Below, in pieces: positions 54,985-63,717 of a stretch of 64,000 nucleotides of DNA. The notes beneath the pieces were generated by a model, which was not told where the DNA came from, ran no database searches, and saw nothing but the letters and a program-made list of their open reading frames with translations. Origin of the DNA: Lachnospiraceae bacterium YSD2013 (lineage in GTDB: Bacteria > Bacillota > Clostridia > Lachnospirales > Lachnospiraceae); the NCBI GenBank assembly GCA_900100895.1, contig FMTX01000014.1:57468-121467 (forward strand). The letters are read 5' to 3'. Within the stretch, counting starts at the first letter, position 1. Each line of letters opens with the position of its first letter. The position numbers were made by a program, and so were the translations under genes.

Positions 54985-56292
54985 TTATAATTTAATCAAA
55001 TTCTGTTCATAAAGTTTCTGAACTGACATAAGGATACCTATCTTACAGTGTTCCCACGTAAGTCCGCCCTGGAAATAAATAGCATAAGGGGGACGAATAG
55101 GACCGTCGGCAGAAAGTTCGATTGATGAGCCCTGTACAAATGCTCCGGCTGCCATTATTACCTCGTCGGGATAGCCGGGAATAGGGCAAGGTTCGGGTGC
55201 AATATAACTGTCTACAGGTGCCGCACCCTGTATGCCGCGGCAGAATGCTATCATAGCTTCTGCAGAACCGAGTTCGATACTTTGTATAATGTCGTGTCTG
55301 ATTTCTGACGAACCCGGAAGTACGTTAAATCCTAATGTTTCGTATACTTTGGCCGCAAATACTGCGCCTTTAACCGCACCTGCAACAACTGTAGGTGATA
55401 AAAAGAATCCCTGATAAAGGTTGCCCATAACATGAAGGCTGGCGCCCACATCCTGACCTACACCGGGAGCCGTAAGTCTGTAGTGACATCTGTCGATACA
55501 CTTCTTCGTACCCGCAATGTATCCGCCGGTAGGTGCAAGTCCGCCGCCGGGATTCTTGATAAGAGAGCCCACAATCATATCTGCTCCCACCTCTGAAGGC
55601 TCGATAATCTCCGTAAACTCTCCGTAGCAGTTATCTACCATTACGGTAACCTCAGGCTTGATGCCCTTGATGAAGCTTATCAGCTCACCGATTTCTTTGA
55701 CCGAAAAAGAAGGACGCATCTGATAGCCCTTGGAACGCTGAATGGTTACTAACTTAGTCTTATCATTAATGGCCTTTTTGATATTCTCGTAGTCAAAAGA
55801 ACCGTCTTCAAGCAAATCCACCTGTCTGTAGGTGACCCCATACTCCTTAAGCGAGCATGCACTTTCCCTGATACCGATAACTTCTTCGAGTGTGTCGTAG
55901 GGCTTACCTACAGGGGATAAAAGCTCATCACCGGGCAATAAATTGGCAGATAATGCAATGGCAAGTGCATGTGTGCCGCAAGTGATGTGAGGACGCACAA
56001 TGGCTGCTTCAGTCTTAAAAGTAGTAGCGTATACTGCCTCTAAAGTATCTCTTCCGATATCGTCATGACCGTAACCGTTGGTACCCGTTAAGCATGAAGC
56101 ATCCACACGATTGGCCTGCATTGCCTGCAGCACCTTGGCCTGGTTGTATTCGGCTATAGCGTCAATTTCTTCAAATTTATCTTTAATCTCTTCAAGAACT
56201 TTCTCCCCAAGGTCGATAACAGGGTCGGAAAGTCCCAGCTTAAATAATATGTCTCTTCTGATGTTGTTTTTCTTTGAATAATCTTTGTTCAT
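54985..56292 (-). CDS. Methionine gamma-lyase-family PLP enzyme (aluminium resistance protein family)
   Basis: 435-residue fold-type I PLP enzyme of the PF06838 family, common in Firmicutes and annotated as aluminium-resistance or methionine gamma-lyase-like. The family opening YNQAKVLQAMQ and TGTNGYGHDD, the substrate/PLP residues RPHITCGTHALA, VMVDNCYGEF and the Schiff-base lysine in GSLIKNPGGG are visible. The natural reaction is not settled; sulfur amino acid or selenium-type beta/gamma elimination is assumed from the fold. First gene of a two-gene operon with the PnuC-like transporter. Ribosome site TAGGAGA. Confidence 0.88.
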   Translation of the reverse strand: MNKDYSKKNNIRRDILFKLGLSDPVIDLGEKVLEEIKDKFEEIDAIAEYNQAKVLQAMQANRVDASCLTGTNGYGHDDIGRDTLEAVYATTFKTEAAIVRPHITCGTHALAIALSANLLPGDELLSPVGKPYDTLEEVIGIRESACSLKEYGVTYRQVDLLEDGSFDYENIKKAINDKTKLVTIQRSKGYQMRPSFSVKEIGELISFIKGIKPEVTVMVDNCYGEFTEIIEPSEVGADMIVGSLIKNPGGGLAPTGGYIAGTKKCIDRCHYRLTAPGVGQDVGASLHVMGNLYQGFFLSPTVVAGAVKGAVFAAKVYETLGFNVLPGSSEIRHDIIQSIELGSAEAMIAFCRGIQGAAPVDSYIAPEPCPIPGYPDEVIMAAGAFVQGSSIELSADGPIRPPYAIYFQGGLTWEHCKIGILMSVQKLYEQNLIKL

Positions 56293-56332
56293 AATAATCT
56301 CCTAAATAATCTTTAAAAGACACGACGTGGCA

Positions 56333-56343
56333 ATTATATAACA
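56333..56343 (-). promoter_or_regulatory. Putative -10 region for the PLP enzyme-PnuC operon
   Basis: Minus-strand TGTTATATAAT with TATAAT at 56333-56338 and no good -35; same sequence as ahead of the SCP2-domain gene. It is about 40 bases ahead of the ATG. Confidence 0.45.
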
Positions 56344-56378
56344 TTTTAATTAATTTTACCACCGATAAATATTACTGC

Positions 56379-56404
56379 AAAAAACCCGCGGAAAACCGCG
56401 GGTT
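56379..56404 (-). terminator. Terminator of the infB operon
   Basis: Perfect stem AACCCGCGG/CCGCGGGTT with a four-base loop, followed by TTTTTTG on the minus strand (56379-56384), 15 bases after the Na/Pi transporter stop. Confidence 0.9.
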
Positions 56405-56419
56405 GCGACAAACAGCATA

Positions 56420-58057
56420 TTATGCATTGTTCTTATCTTTCAAAATTGAATAAGCGATGTTCGTCGAGTGGTCGGCAACTCTTTCAAGCCCCGATACAAC
56501 ATCCGAGAAAATCATGCCGGCTTCGGGAGTACATTCGTTTCTGGTAAGACGGTTGACGTGGTTACTCTGTAACTGTCTCTCCATGTTATCAATCTTATCC
56601 TCGAGCTCGGTAACCTTGTCGATGTTGGTATCTTTACCGGTCTTAAAGGTCTCGGTTGAAAGACGATAGATTTCATTGACCATATCAAGCATCTGACCGA
56701 GTTCTCTCTGCGCTTCCTTGGAAATGGTAACGCCGGTCTCGATACGCGTCCTTGCGGCATCCGCAACGTTCTCGGCATGGTCACCGATACGTTCGATATC
56801 GTTAACTACATGGAACAGGCTGCCGATGGACTTTAAGTCTTCGATAGGAAGTGTCGTCTGGTTAATCTTAACAAGGTAATTGGTAATGGCGTGGTTAAGG
56901 AAGTTAATGTTCTCCTCAACCTTATATACTTCATCGATATCATCCTGATCGAGGGTTATCAAAGCGTTCATGGCACGGTTGAGGTTCTCACCTGCAAGGC
57001 TCGCCATACGGTCTACCTCGTTGATAACGCCTACAACTGCGGTAGCGGGGTTAAGTACTACGTTGTCACCGATGTACTTAAGCTTGAAGTTTTCTCTGTA
57101 GCCCACCTTCTGCTCTTCGCCGGGCACAAGAAGTTTGGTAAGCTTAACAATCGGGCCGATGAAAGGTGTCATAAAGATAACCTGAATCACCTTAATTGAC
57201 AAGTGTGAAAATGCCACAACTCTACCGGCATCATTACCGGCAATTTTACTCATAACTCTTACAAAGCCTTCTACGTCAAAAGCAAAGGCAAAGAACATAA
57301 CTATTGTACCGATTACGTTAAACAGCACGTGAATCGCTGCGGCGCGCTTAGCGTCTTTCTTACCGTTTAAGGAAGCAAGTACTGCGGAAGTACAAGCACC
57401 GATATTGGAACCAAGCGTAATATACATACATATCTCAAGGCTCATAAGTCCCTGATTGGCAAGAAGTACCATAATAGATACCACTACCGAAGAACTCTGC
57501 ACAACCGCTGTAATAACAAGTCCCAAAAGTACAGCCAGGAAAGGATTCCTAAGGCTTGAGAACAAATTCAAAACAGTTTCGGATTCACGCATGGTGCCCA
57601 TGGATGCCGACATCGAGCTAAGACCCATGAACAATACACCGAAACCGATAATAATCTCGGCAAACTTCTTAATATTCGATTTCTTACAGAACATTACGAT
57701 TGCAACGCCTGCAAATAAAATCAGGGGAGCGATTTTCTCTAACTTAAAAGAAACCAAAAGAGCGGTAACTGTCGTACCGATGTTTGAACCAAAGATGACT
57801 CCGGCGGCCTGAGTAAGTGTCATAAGCCCGGAGTTAACAAAGCTGACTACCATAACCGTACAAGCCGATGACGATTGAATGGTAGCTGTAAATATTAAGC
57901 CTACCAGTATTCCCATAAATCGATTGGTGGTAAGCTTTTCAAGTATACCACGAAGACGAGCACCGGCAAAAGCCTCGATGCTGTCACTCATAACCCGCAT
58001 TCCGTACAGGAACAGCCCTAATCCGCCCAAAAGCGTCAGTATAATGGCAATCTCCAT
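56420..58057 (-). CDS. Na/Pi cotransporter family protein with C-terminal PhoU domain
   Basis: 545 residues. Two inverted membrane repeats (about 1-300) each carry the QSSSA-type sodium/phosphate motif (TIQSSSACTVMV near 60, VVQSSSVVVSIM near 185), as in NptA/PF02690. The C-terminal half (about 345-540) holds paired PhoU-like helical domains (HVVNDIERIGDHAEN, GLERVADHSTNIA). Probably sodium-coupled phosphate uptake or efflux. It follows ribF by 2 bases and ends the operon; its link with translation genes is probably incidental. Confidence 0.9.
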   Translation of the reverse strand: MEIAIILTLLGGLGLFLYGMRVMSDSIEAFAGARLRGILEKLTTNRFMGILVGLIFTATIQSSSACTVMVVSFVNSGLMTLTQAAGVIFGSNIGTTVTALLVSFKLEKIAPLILFAGVAIVMFCKKSNIKKFAEIIIGFGVLFMGLSSMSASMGTMRESETVLNLFSSLRNPFLAVLLGLVITAVVQSSSVVVSIMVLLANQGLMSLEICMYITLGSNIGACTSAVLASLNGKKDAKRAAAIHVLFNVIGTIVMFFAFAFDVEGFVRVMSKIAGNDAGRVVAFSHLSIKVIQVIFMTPFIGPIVKLTKLLVPGEEQKVGYRENFKLKYIGDNVVLNPATAVVGVINEVDRMASLAGENLNRAMNALITLDQDDIDEVYKVEENINFLNHAITNYLVKINQTTLPIEDLKSIGSLFHVVNDIERIGDHAENVADAARTRIETGVTISKEAQRELGQMLDMVNEIYRLSTETFKTGKDTNIDKVTELEDKIDNMERQLQSNHVNRLTRNECTPEAGMIFSDVVSGLERVADHSTNIAYSILKDKNNA

Positions 58058-58059
58058 AA

Positions 58060-58602
58060 TTAACCTCTCAACATGTTCTCAGCGTCTGTCATGTTACCGT
58101 TTTTAATAGCTTCACGAATACGGGTGGATGAAATATCCTCGCCCATATACTTAACCTTATCTATAACAATAACCTTAATACCAAGTTCCTCTTCCATACT
58201 GCGAAGAAGTTCCACGTTACCGCGACCCTTGTAGCCAAAAGAAAGATCCGGCCCGCAATACACCTCTGCGGCGTGAAGCCTGTCCCTTAACAGTACACGC
58301 GCAAACTCCTCGGGCTCCATTCTGGCTGTTGAGTCGTTCAACTCATATTCTACAAGATAATCCGTACCCAGTTCCTCAAACTTCTTACGTCTCTCATCCT
58401 CCGATAAGATGCGATTAACGTTGTTTAGGTAAACTTCCGAAGCAAACGTAAAAGTAAAAACCACGGATTTAAGTAAATCCTTATGCTCCGTTACCGTACG
58501 TATAAGCTTCTGGTGGCCTGCGTGAATACCGTCAAACTTGCCGATTACCACGCGGGTACGACCCTTATATTCTATTTCACTAAGTCCGTCTGTTACTATC
58601 AT
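58060..58602 (-). CDS. ribF: FAD synthetase (RibF) lacking the riboflavin kinase domain
   Basis: 180 residues against about 310 for bifunctional RibF. The FMN adenylyltransferase half is complete: GKFDGIHAGHQ (22-32), the conserved FxxEF-type segment, GYKGRGN near 124 and the ISSTRIREAI motif near 157. The chain ends right after it (NMLRG), where the kinase domain normally follows. The next gene starts 2 bases later and no kinase remnant is present, so it is a deliberate one-domain form (or an old loss), not a frameshift. Riboflavin must be phosphorylated by another enzyme. Confidence 0.85.
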   Translation of the reverse strand: MIVTDGLSEIEYKGRTRVVIGKFDGIHAGHQKLIRTVTEHKDLLKSVVFTFTFASEVYLNNVNRILSEDERRKKFEELGTDYLVEYELNDSTARMEPEEFARVLLRDRLHAAEVYCGPDLSFGYKGRGNVELLRSMEEELGIKVIVIDKVKYMGEDISSTRIREAIKNGNMTDAENMLRG

Positions 58603-59504
58603 TACTCACCCAAAAACATCTTAAAGGGCTTAAGGCAACCTTCAGCCTTCACAAATAAATATAACCCTGTAAAGACCTTTTCGTCATTATATATTCTGAC
58701 GATTTCCCCATCCTTAAGCGTAACTTTATTATCAATCATATGCAAAGCAAGCTTATTTCCGTTATCAAGAAGCTTTCTGAAGTCTTTTCGCACAATAAAT
58801 GCTTCGTAGTCGGCAAAAGCAAAATCCGTGGGAATAACCGCCTCCGCAAGCCTTCCCTCGTCTTTAAGCACCTGTAAGTCCGAAAGTTTCAACGCTTTAT
58901 CCGCCGTGAAATTGGACACCGCCGTTCTTTTAAGTGCTGTCATGCAAGCAAGCTCACCGACCTTGGCCGCTATATCTTCGCATAAACTTCTGATGTATGT
59001 ACCCTTGCCGCACTTAACCCTGATGGTTACATTAGGGTAGTCCATCTTCAAAATCTCTATTTCATAAATTTCGACAAACACGGGCTTTCGCTCGATTTCT
59101 TTGCCTGCGCGGGCGAGATCGTAAAGCCTCTTACCATCCACTTTCTTGGCCGAGTACATAGGCGGAAGCTGCTCATATCCGCCTGCAAAAGAAAGAATCG
59201 CTTCTCTAAGCGCCTCTTCGCTTACAACGGGCGTACGTTCCTCTATAACGGTACCCCCAATATCAAGGGTATCTGTTTTTTTACCCAACATAAAATCAGC
59301 GACATACTCTTTGGTCTTGTCTGTAAGCATGTCGCATAACTTGGTGGCATTGCCTAAGCATACGGGAAGTACGCCTTCGGCCTGAGGGTCAAGTGTGCCG
59401 GTGTGACCGACCTTACGCTGACCCGCAATGCCTCGCATAAGGGCGCATACGTCAAAGGATGTATAGCCCTGTTCTTTGTACACATTTATAATTCCGTTAA
59501 GCAT
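58602..59504 (-). CDS. truB: tRNA pseudouridine(55) synthase TruB
   Basis: Makes the T-loop pseudouridine in tRNA. N-terminal GIINVYKEQGYTSFD, catalytic aspartate D39 in HTGTLDPQAEGVLP, and GGYEQLPPMYSAKKVDGKRLYDLAR broken into LPPMYSAKK and KRLYDLAR. A C-terminal PUA-like domain brings the length to 300. The stop overlaps the ribF start by 1 base (TAATG). Confidence 0.95.
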   Translation of the reverse strand: MLNGIINVYKEQGYTSFDVCALMRGIAGQRKVGHTGTLDPQAEGVLPVCLGNATKLCDMLTDKTKEYVADFMLGKKTDTLDIGGTVIEERTPVVSEEALREAILSFAGGYEQLPPMYSAKKVDGKRLYDLARAGKEIERKPVFVEIYEIEILKMDYPNVTIRVKCGKGTYIRSLCEDIAAKVGELACMTALKRTAVSNFTADKALKLSDLQVLKDEGRLAEAVIPTDFAFADYEAFIVRKDFRKLLDNGNKLALHMIDNKVTLKDGEIVRIYNDEKVFTGLYLFVKAEGCLKPFKMFLGE

Positions 59505-59507
59505 TAA

Positions 59508-60452
59508 TTAAATCTGTTCCTCAATTAACTTTAAAATCTCTTTAAGTGCAGACCCGGCATCCATGGAAACAGTACAACCCGCCGCTCTCACGTGGCCGCC
59601 ACCCTTAAAGTTCTGACAAATCTTGGCTACATCCACATAGCTTCTGGAACGAAGGCTTACTTTATTGTCGCCGTTCTCAAGGCCGTACATGAACACAGAT
59701 GCTTCTACGCCCTTAATAAGGCGCAGCTGATTCACTATTCCATCAAGGTCATAGGACTTAAGCCCCATAGACTGCATAGTCTCATAATCAACCTTGCCAA
59801 AAGCAACCTTACCGTCCAGAAACAGTTTGCAATCAGCCATAACCTTGGCCGATATCTGCGTCTGAAGGAGGCTCTTCTCATAGAAAGTCTCATCAATAAG
59901 CCTCGGGAAGTCAAATCCGTACTCCACAAGGTCAGCCACGATTCTTAAGGTCTTGGGCGAAGTGTTCGAATACTGCATAACACCGGTATCGTGAATAATA
60001 CCGATATACAGAGCCATCGCGATGTCCTTGTCGATATACTTCTTGTCAAGAAGGTCGAATATCAGCTCACAAGTACTGGAGGCCTTGGGCACGATGTAAT
60101 TGTAGTCACCGCATCCGGGATTGGATACGTGATGATCGATGTTAATCGTGGTCTTGGCCGCATCGAATAAATGCTCTGCCGCGCCTAGCCTGGTCTTATC
60201 GCAGTCAAGGCAAAAGAAAATATCAAACTCCTCGTCGACATTCTCCGCGTTCTCAATCTCTTCGACTTCTTTGATACAGTCAAAGATGTCTGCGGGCTCT
60301 TCAAGAAATGCCCTTACGGTAGCGTCGGGCTTGCTGTTCTTAATATACAAAAACAGACCCATAACGGAGCCTATACAGTCTCCGTCGGGTCTGATATGAC
60401 CACTTATAGCTATGGTCTTTGCGTTTTCAAGTTCCTTACTCAGATTCACCAT
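59508..60452 (-). CDS. nrnA: DHH-family nanoRNase/pAp phosphatase NrnA
   Basis: Bifunctional oligoribonuclease and 3'-phosphoadenosine-5'-phosphate phosphatase. DHH motifs GHIRPDGDCIGS (18-29), FCLDCD, NIDHHVSN and the DHHA1 segment GGGHVRAAGC near the C-terminus are all present. Length 314 is standard. It overlaps the end of rbfA by 17 bases; its position in the infB-rbfA-nrnA-truB-ribF string is the usual one. Confidence 0.94.
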   Translation of the reverse strand: MVNLSKELENAKTIAISGHIRPDGDCIGSVMGLFLYIKNSKPDATVRAFLEEPADIFDCIKEVEEIENAENVDEEFDIFFCLDCDKTRLGAAEHLFDAAKTTINIDHHVSNPGCGDYNYIVPKASSTCELIFDLLDKKYIDKDIAMALYIGIIHDTGVMQYSNTSPKTLRIVADLVEYGFDFPRLIDETFYEKSLLQTQISAKVMADCKLFLDGKVAFGKVDYETMQSMGLKSYDLDGIVNQLRLIKGVEASVFMYGLENGDNKVSLRSRSYVDVAKICQNFKGGGHVRAAGCTVSMDAGSALKEILKLIEEQI

Positions 60453-60804
60453 TTGTTTTATTTACATCCTCTATAAGTTTAGACATGTTAACGCCATACT
60501 CTATGGAATTATCCATAATAAAGGTTATTGCGGGAGTATTGCGAAGGTTAATACGCTTTGCAAGCTGACTTCTTATGAAGCCTTCCGCACTCTTTAAGCC
60601 CTGATAGGTGGACTTTCTTGCTTCCTCGTCGCCAAGGACGCTGATGTACGCCTTACAGGTCTTTAAATCGGGAGCCACCTCGACAGCCACCACACTTGTG
60701 AGGGGGCTGATACGAGGGTCCTTAATCTCACCGCGTACAATGTTGGCAAGCTCTCTGTAAACTTCCTCATTGATGCGGATATTCTTTATACTGTTCTTTC
60801 TCAT
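60436..60804 (-). CDS. rbfA: Ribosome-binding factor A
   Basis: Cold-shock/30S maturation factor with a KH-like fold. The opening RINEEVYRELANIVRGEIKDP is split here as RINEEVYREL and EIKDPRI; TVVAVEV-like SVVAVEVAPDL, and the LAKRINLRNTPAITF segment are also typical. Length 122 is standard. Begins 34 bases after infB. Confidence 0.95.
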   Translation of the reverse strand: MRKNSIKNIRINEEVYRELANIVRGEIKDPRISPLTSVVAVEVAPDLKTCKAYISVLGDEEARKSTYQGLKSAEGFIRSQLAKRINLRNTPAITFIMDNSIEYGVNMSKLIEDVNKTNGESE

Positions 60805-60838
60805 TTCTTACTTCCTGCCTTTCGCAGTACTGTTCGTC

Positions 60839-63706
60839 CTACCTGGGAACCTCAACCATAACGTAAGCTTCTACGGTATCGAGTTCTTCGAACTTGTCAA
60901 AGCCTTCAAATACAAGACCGCACTCGAAGCCTGCCTTAACTTCCTTGACATCGTCCTTAAATCTCTTAAGGGAAGCGAGGTTACCTTCGAAGATAACGTC
61001 GTCTGCTCTCTTAACACGAACCTTACAGTTCTTCTGGAACATACCGTCAAGTACGTAAGAACCTGCGATGTTACCGATTGCGGATGCCTTGAAGATCTGA
61101 CGAATCTCGGCATGACCGATAATCTTTTCTTCAAATACGGGATCGAGCATACCCTTCATGGCGTTCTCGATATCCTCGATAGCCTGGTAAATTACCTTGT
61201 AGAGTCTTACATCTACGCCTTCGCTGTCTGCTGCAGCCTTGGCAACGGGATCGGCCTTAACGTTGAAGCCGATGATGATTGCGTTACTTGCGCCGGCAAG
61301 AGAAACGTCGGATTCGTTGATGGCACCTACGCCGCCGTGGATGCACTTAACAACAACTTCGTCGTTAGAAAGCTTGGTAAGTGACTGTTTAACGGCTTCA
61401 ACGGAACCTTGTACGTCAGCCTTAACGATGACGTTGAGTTCCTTGAGGTTGCCTTCGGAAATCTTGGTGAAGAGATCGTCAAGAGACATTCTGGACTTAA
61501 TCTCTTCAAGCTTCTTCTCTTTGTTCTGAGCGATAAAGGTCTCGGCATAAGACTTAGCGGTCTTATCGGAATCGTGAGCGATGAATACTTCACCTGCATT
61601 GGGAACATCGCTTAAACCGAGAATCTCAACAGGGATGGAAGGACCTGCGGTCTTAACGTTCTTACCCTTGTCGTTGATCATTGCACGTACCTTACCGTGG
61701 CATGCGCCTGCGGATACGAAGTCACCCACCTTGAGGGTACCCTTCTGTACAAGTACGGTAGCAACGGGTCCGCGTCCCTTATCAAGTTCGGCCTCGATTA
61801 CGATACCTCTTGCTTTACGCTTGGGGTTAGCTTTAAGTTCAAGCACGTCTGCGGTAAGAAGGATGGTCTCAAGGAGATCGTCGATACCGTCTCCGCGCTT
61901 AGCCGAAATATTAACAAACTCTGTTGTTCCGCCCCAATCGGTAGGGATAAGCTCGTACTCGGTGAGTTCCTGCTTAACCTTATCGGGATTAGCTGCGGGT
62001 TTATCAATCTTATTAACTGCTACGATTACTTCAACGCCTGCAGCCTTAGCATGGTTAATAGCTTCAACTGTCTGAGGCATTACACCGTCGTCTGCTGCAA
62101 CTACGAGTACTGCGATATCGGTGGAGTTAGCACCGCGCATACGCATAGCTGTGAAAGCTTCATGACCGGGTGTATCAAGGAAGGTAATATCTCTGTCCTT
62201 AACATGTACTGTATATGCACCGATAGCCTGGGTAATACCGCCGGCTTCCTTGTCGGTAACTCTTGTCTTTCTGATGGCATCAAGAAGGGATGTCTTACCA
62301 TGGTCAACGTGACCCATTACGCAGACAACCGGAGGTCTTTCAACGAGATCCTTCTCGTCCTCATCATCCTCTTTAAGGAGTTCTTCGATAACGTCAACCT
62401 TAACTTCCTTCTCGCAGATGATTTCGTATTCGATAGCGATGTTCTCTGCTTCTTCAAAAGAAATCTCCTGGTTAACGGTAACAATCTTACCCTCTAAGAA
62501 GAGCTTCTTAACGATGGCTGCCGGCTGAATCTTCATCTTGTCGGCAAGTTCCTTAATGGTAATAGTCTCGGGAAGAGTGATAACCTTGATTACTTCTTCC
62601 TCAACTACAGGCTTAGCCTCGGGCTTGATGAACTTACCCTTCTTACGCTTAACTTCAAGGCTCTCCTCGTCGTCAACCATAAGGTAGTTCTTGTTGCCTC
62701 TGGTATCTTCCTTCTGATTACGACGGTTCTGCTGCTTGCCGCCGTCTCTTGTAGGATCGTAATTCTTGTTGTTCTTGGACTTATTGTCTCTTCTGTCGCC
62801 TGAAGGCTTACCGGGCATAGCGGGTGCTGCGCCGGCAAAAGAAGAGCTTCCGCCTCTCTGAGGTCTGTCACCCTGAGGACGATTACCGTCTCTGTTAAAC
62901 TGAGGTCTCTGACCGTCTCTCTGAGGTCTGTCGCCCTGAGGTCTTGCGGGTCTCTGGCCGTCACGAGGCTGCATAGGTCTGTCGCCACGCTGAGGTCTGT
63001 CACCCTGGGGTCTCTGACCGTCTCTGTTAAACTGAGGTCTCTGACCGTCACGCTGGGGTCTGTCACCCTGAGGACGGTTATTGTCTTTTCTTAAATACTC
63101 CTTCTTGGGAGCTTCCTCAACAATTATGGATACGTTCTTAGCGGGTTCGGGCTTAACTTCGGGAGTATTCTCCTTAACTGCCTCGGGTTCTGCTTCGAAC
63201 TTATCCGGAATCTTTCTGTTAATTGCTTCCGGTCTGGGCTTAATCAAATGATTGCTGTATGCGTTACCGGAAATTGTGCCGCGTCTGTCGCCTGCGGGCT
63301 TCTGGTTACCGTTACCCTGAGGACGGTTGCCCTGTCCCTGAGGTCTCTGACCGTTACCGCCCTGAGGACGATTGCCACCCTGTGACTGACCGGGCATTTT
63401 GGAATTGTGAGGGTTGTTTACAAATATGATTTTCTTTTTCTTAACAGGCTGAGCATCACTTGCGGGAGCGGACTTAGCCGCGTCGGTCTTAGCCTCTGTC
63501 TTAGCGGGCTCTGCCTTAACGGGCTCAGTCTTAACGGGTTCTGCCTTGACTGCCTCTTTCTTAGAAAATTTCTTGCGGACAGCTGCCACAGCGTCATCGT
63601 CGATGCTGCTCTGGGCTGCCTTTACCTCTATTCCCTTTTCATGTAAGAAAGCTATGATGTCCTTGCTCTGAACATCCAACTCCTTTGCTAATTCATGTAC
63701 TTTCAT
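60839..63706 (-). CDS. infB: Translation initiation factor IF-2
   Basis: GTPase placing fMet-tRNA on the 30S subunit. Residues 1-50 form the N-terminal IF2_N domain ([19 protein letters not shown] in shortened form), then a K/E/P-rich and R/Q/G/P/D-rich disordered region (about 50-330) containing a near-duplicate 31-residue segment, a second IF2_N domain (about 385-430), and the GTPase domain with GHVDHGKT (465-472), [11 protein letters not shown] and NKIDKP; C-terminal beta barrels complete 955 residues. Ribosome site AGGAAAGGTGA overlaps the end of ylxQ. Confidence 0.95.
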   Translation of the reverse strand: MKVHELAKELDVQSKDIIAFLHEKGIEVKAAQSSIDDDAVAAVRKKFSKKEAVKAEPVKTEPVKAEPAKTEAKTDAAKSAPASDAQPVKKKKIIFVNNPHNSKMPGQSQGGNRPQGGNGQRPQGQGNRPQGNGNQKPAGDRRGTISGNAYSNHLIKPRPEAINRKIPDKFEAEPEAVKENTPEVKPEPAKNVSIIVEEAPKKEYLRKDNNRPQGDRPQRDGQRPQFNRDGQRPQGDRPQRGDRPMQPRDGQRPARPQGDRPQRDGQRPQFNRDGNRPQGDRPQRGGSSSFAGAAPAMPGKPSGDRRDNKSKNNKNYDPTRDGGKQQNRRNQKEDTRGNKNYLMVDDEESLEVKRKKGKFIKPEAKPVVEEEVIKVITLPETITIKELADKMKIQPAAIVKKLFLEGKIVTVNQEISFEEAENIAIEYEIICEKEVKVDVIEELLKEDDEDEKDLVERPPVVCVMGHVDHGKTSLLDAIRKTRVTDKEAGGITQAIGAYTVHVKDRDITFLDTPGHEAFTAMRMRGANSTDIAVLVVAADDGVMPQTVEAINHAKAAGVEVIVAVNKIDKPAANPDKVKQELTEYELIPTDWGGTTEFVNISAKRGDGIDDLLETILLTADVLELKANPKRKARGIVIEAELDKGRGPVATVLVQKGTLKVGDFVSAGACHGKVRAMINDKGKNVKTAGPSIPVEILGLSDVPNAGEVFIAHDSDKTAKSYAETFIAQNKEKKLEEIKSRMSLDDLFTKISEGNLKELNVIVKADVQGSVEAVKQSLTKLSNDEVVVKCIHGGVGAINESDVSLAGASNAIIIGFNVKADPVAKAAADSEGVDVRLYKVIYQAIEDIENAMKGMLDPVFEEKIIGHAEIRQIFKASAIGNIAGSYVLDGMFQKNCKVRVKRADDVIFEGNLASLKRFKDDVKEVKAGFECGLVFEGFDKFEELDTVEAYVMVEVPR
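62850..63083 (-). repeat. Arg/Gln/Gly/Asp/Pro repeats in the IF-2 linker
   Basis: Units of [15 protein letters not shown] type repeat along about 80 residues (208-289). Two 31-residue copies differ at one position and are separated by about 13 residues, indicating a recent tandem duplication or ongoing length variation. Confidence 0.75.
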
Positions 63707-63717
63707 TCTTTAACCAC

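Noticed and set aside
58060..58062. Frameshift truncating ribF
   Set aside because: The next gene starts 2 bases after the stop and shows no kinase-domain remnant in any frame, so the short form is the encoded product.
62605..63066. 153-codon minus-strand frame inside infB
   Set aside because: Out-of-frame shadow of the Arg/Gln/Gly repeats in IF-2.
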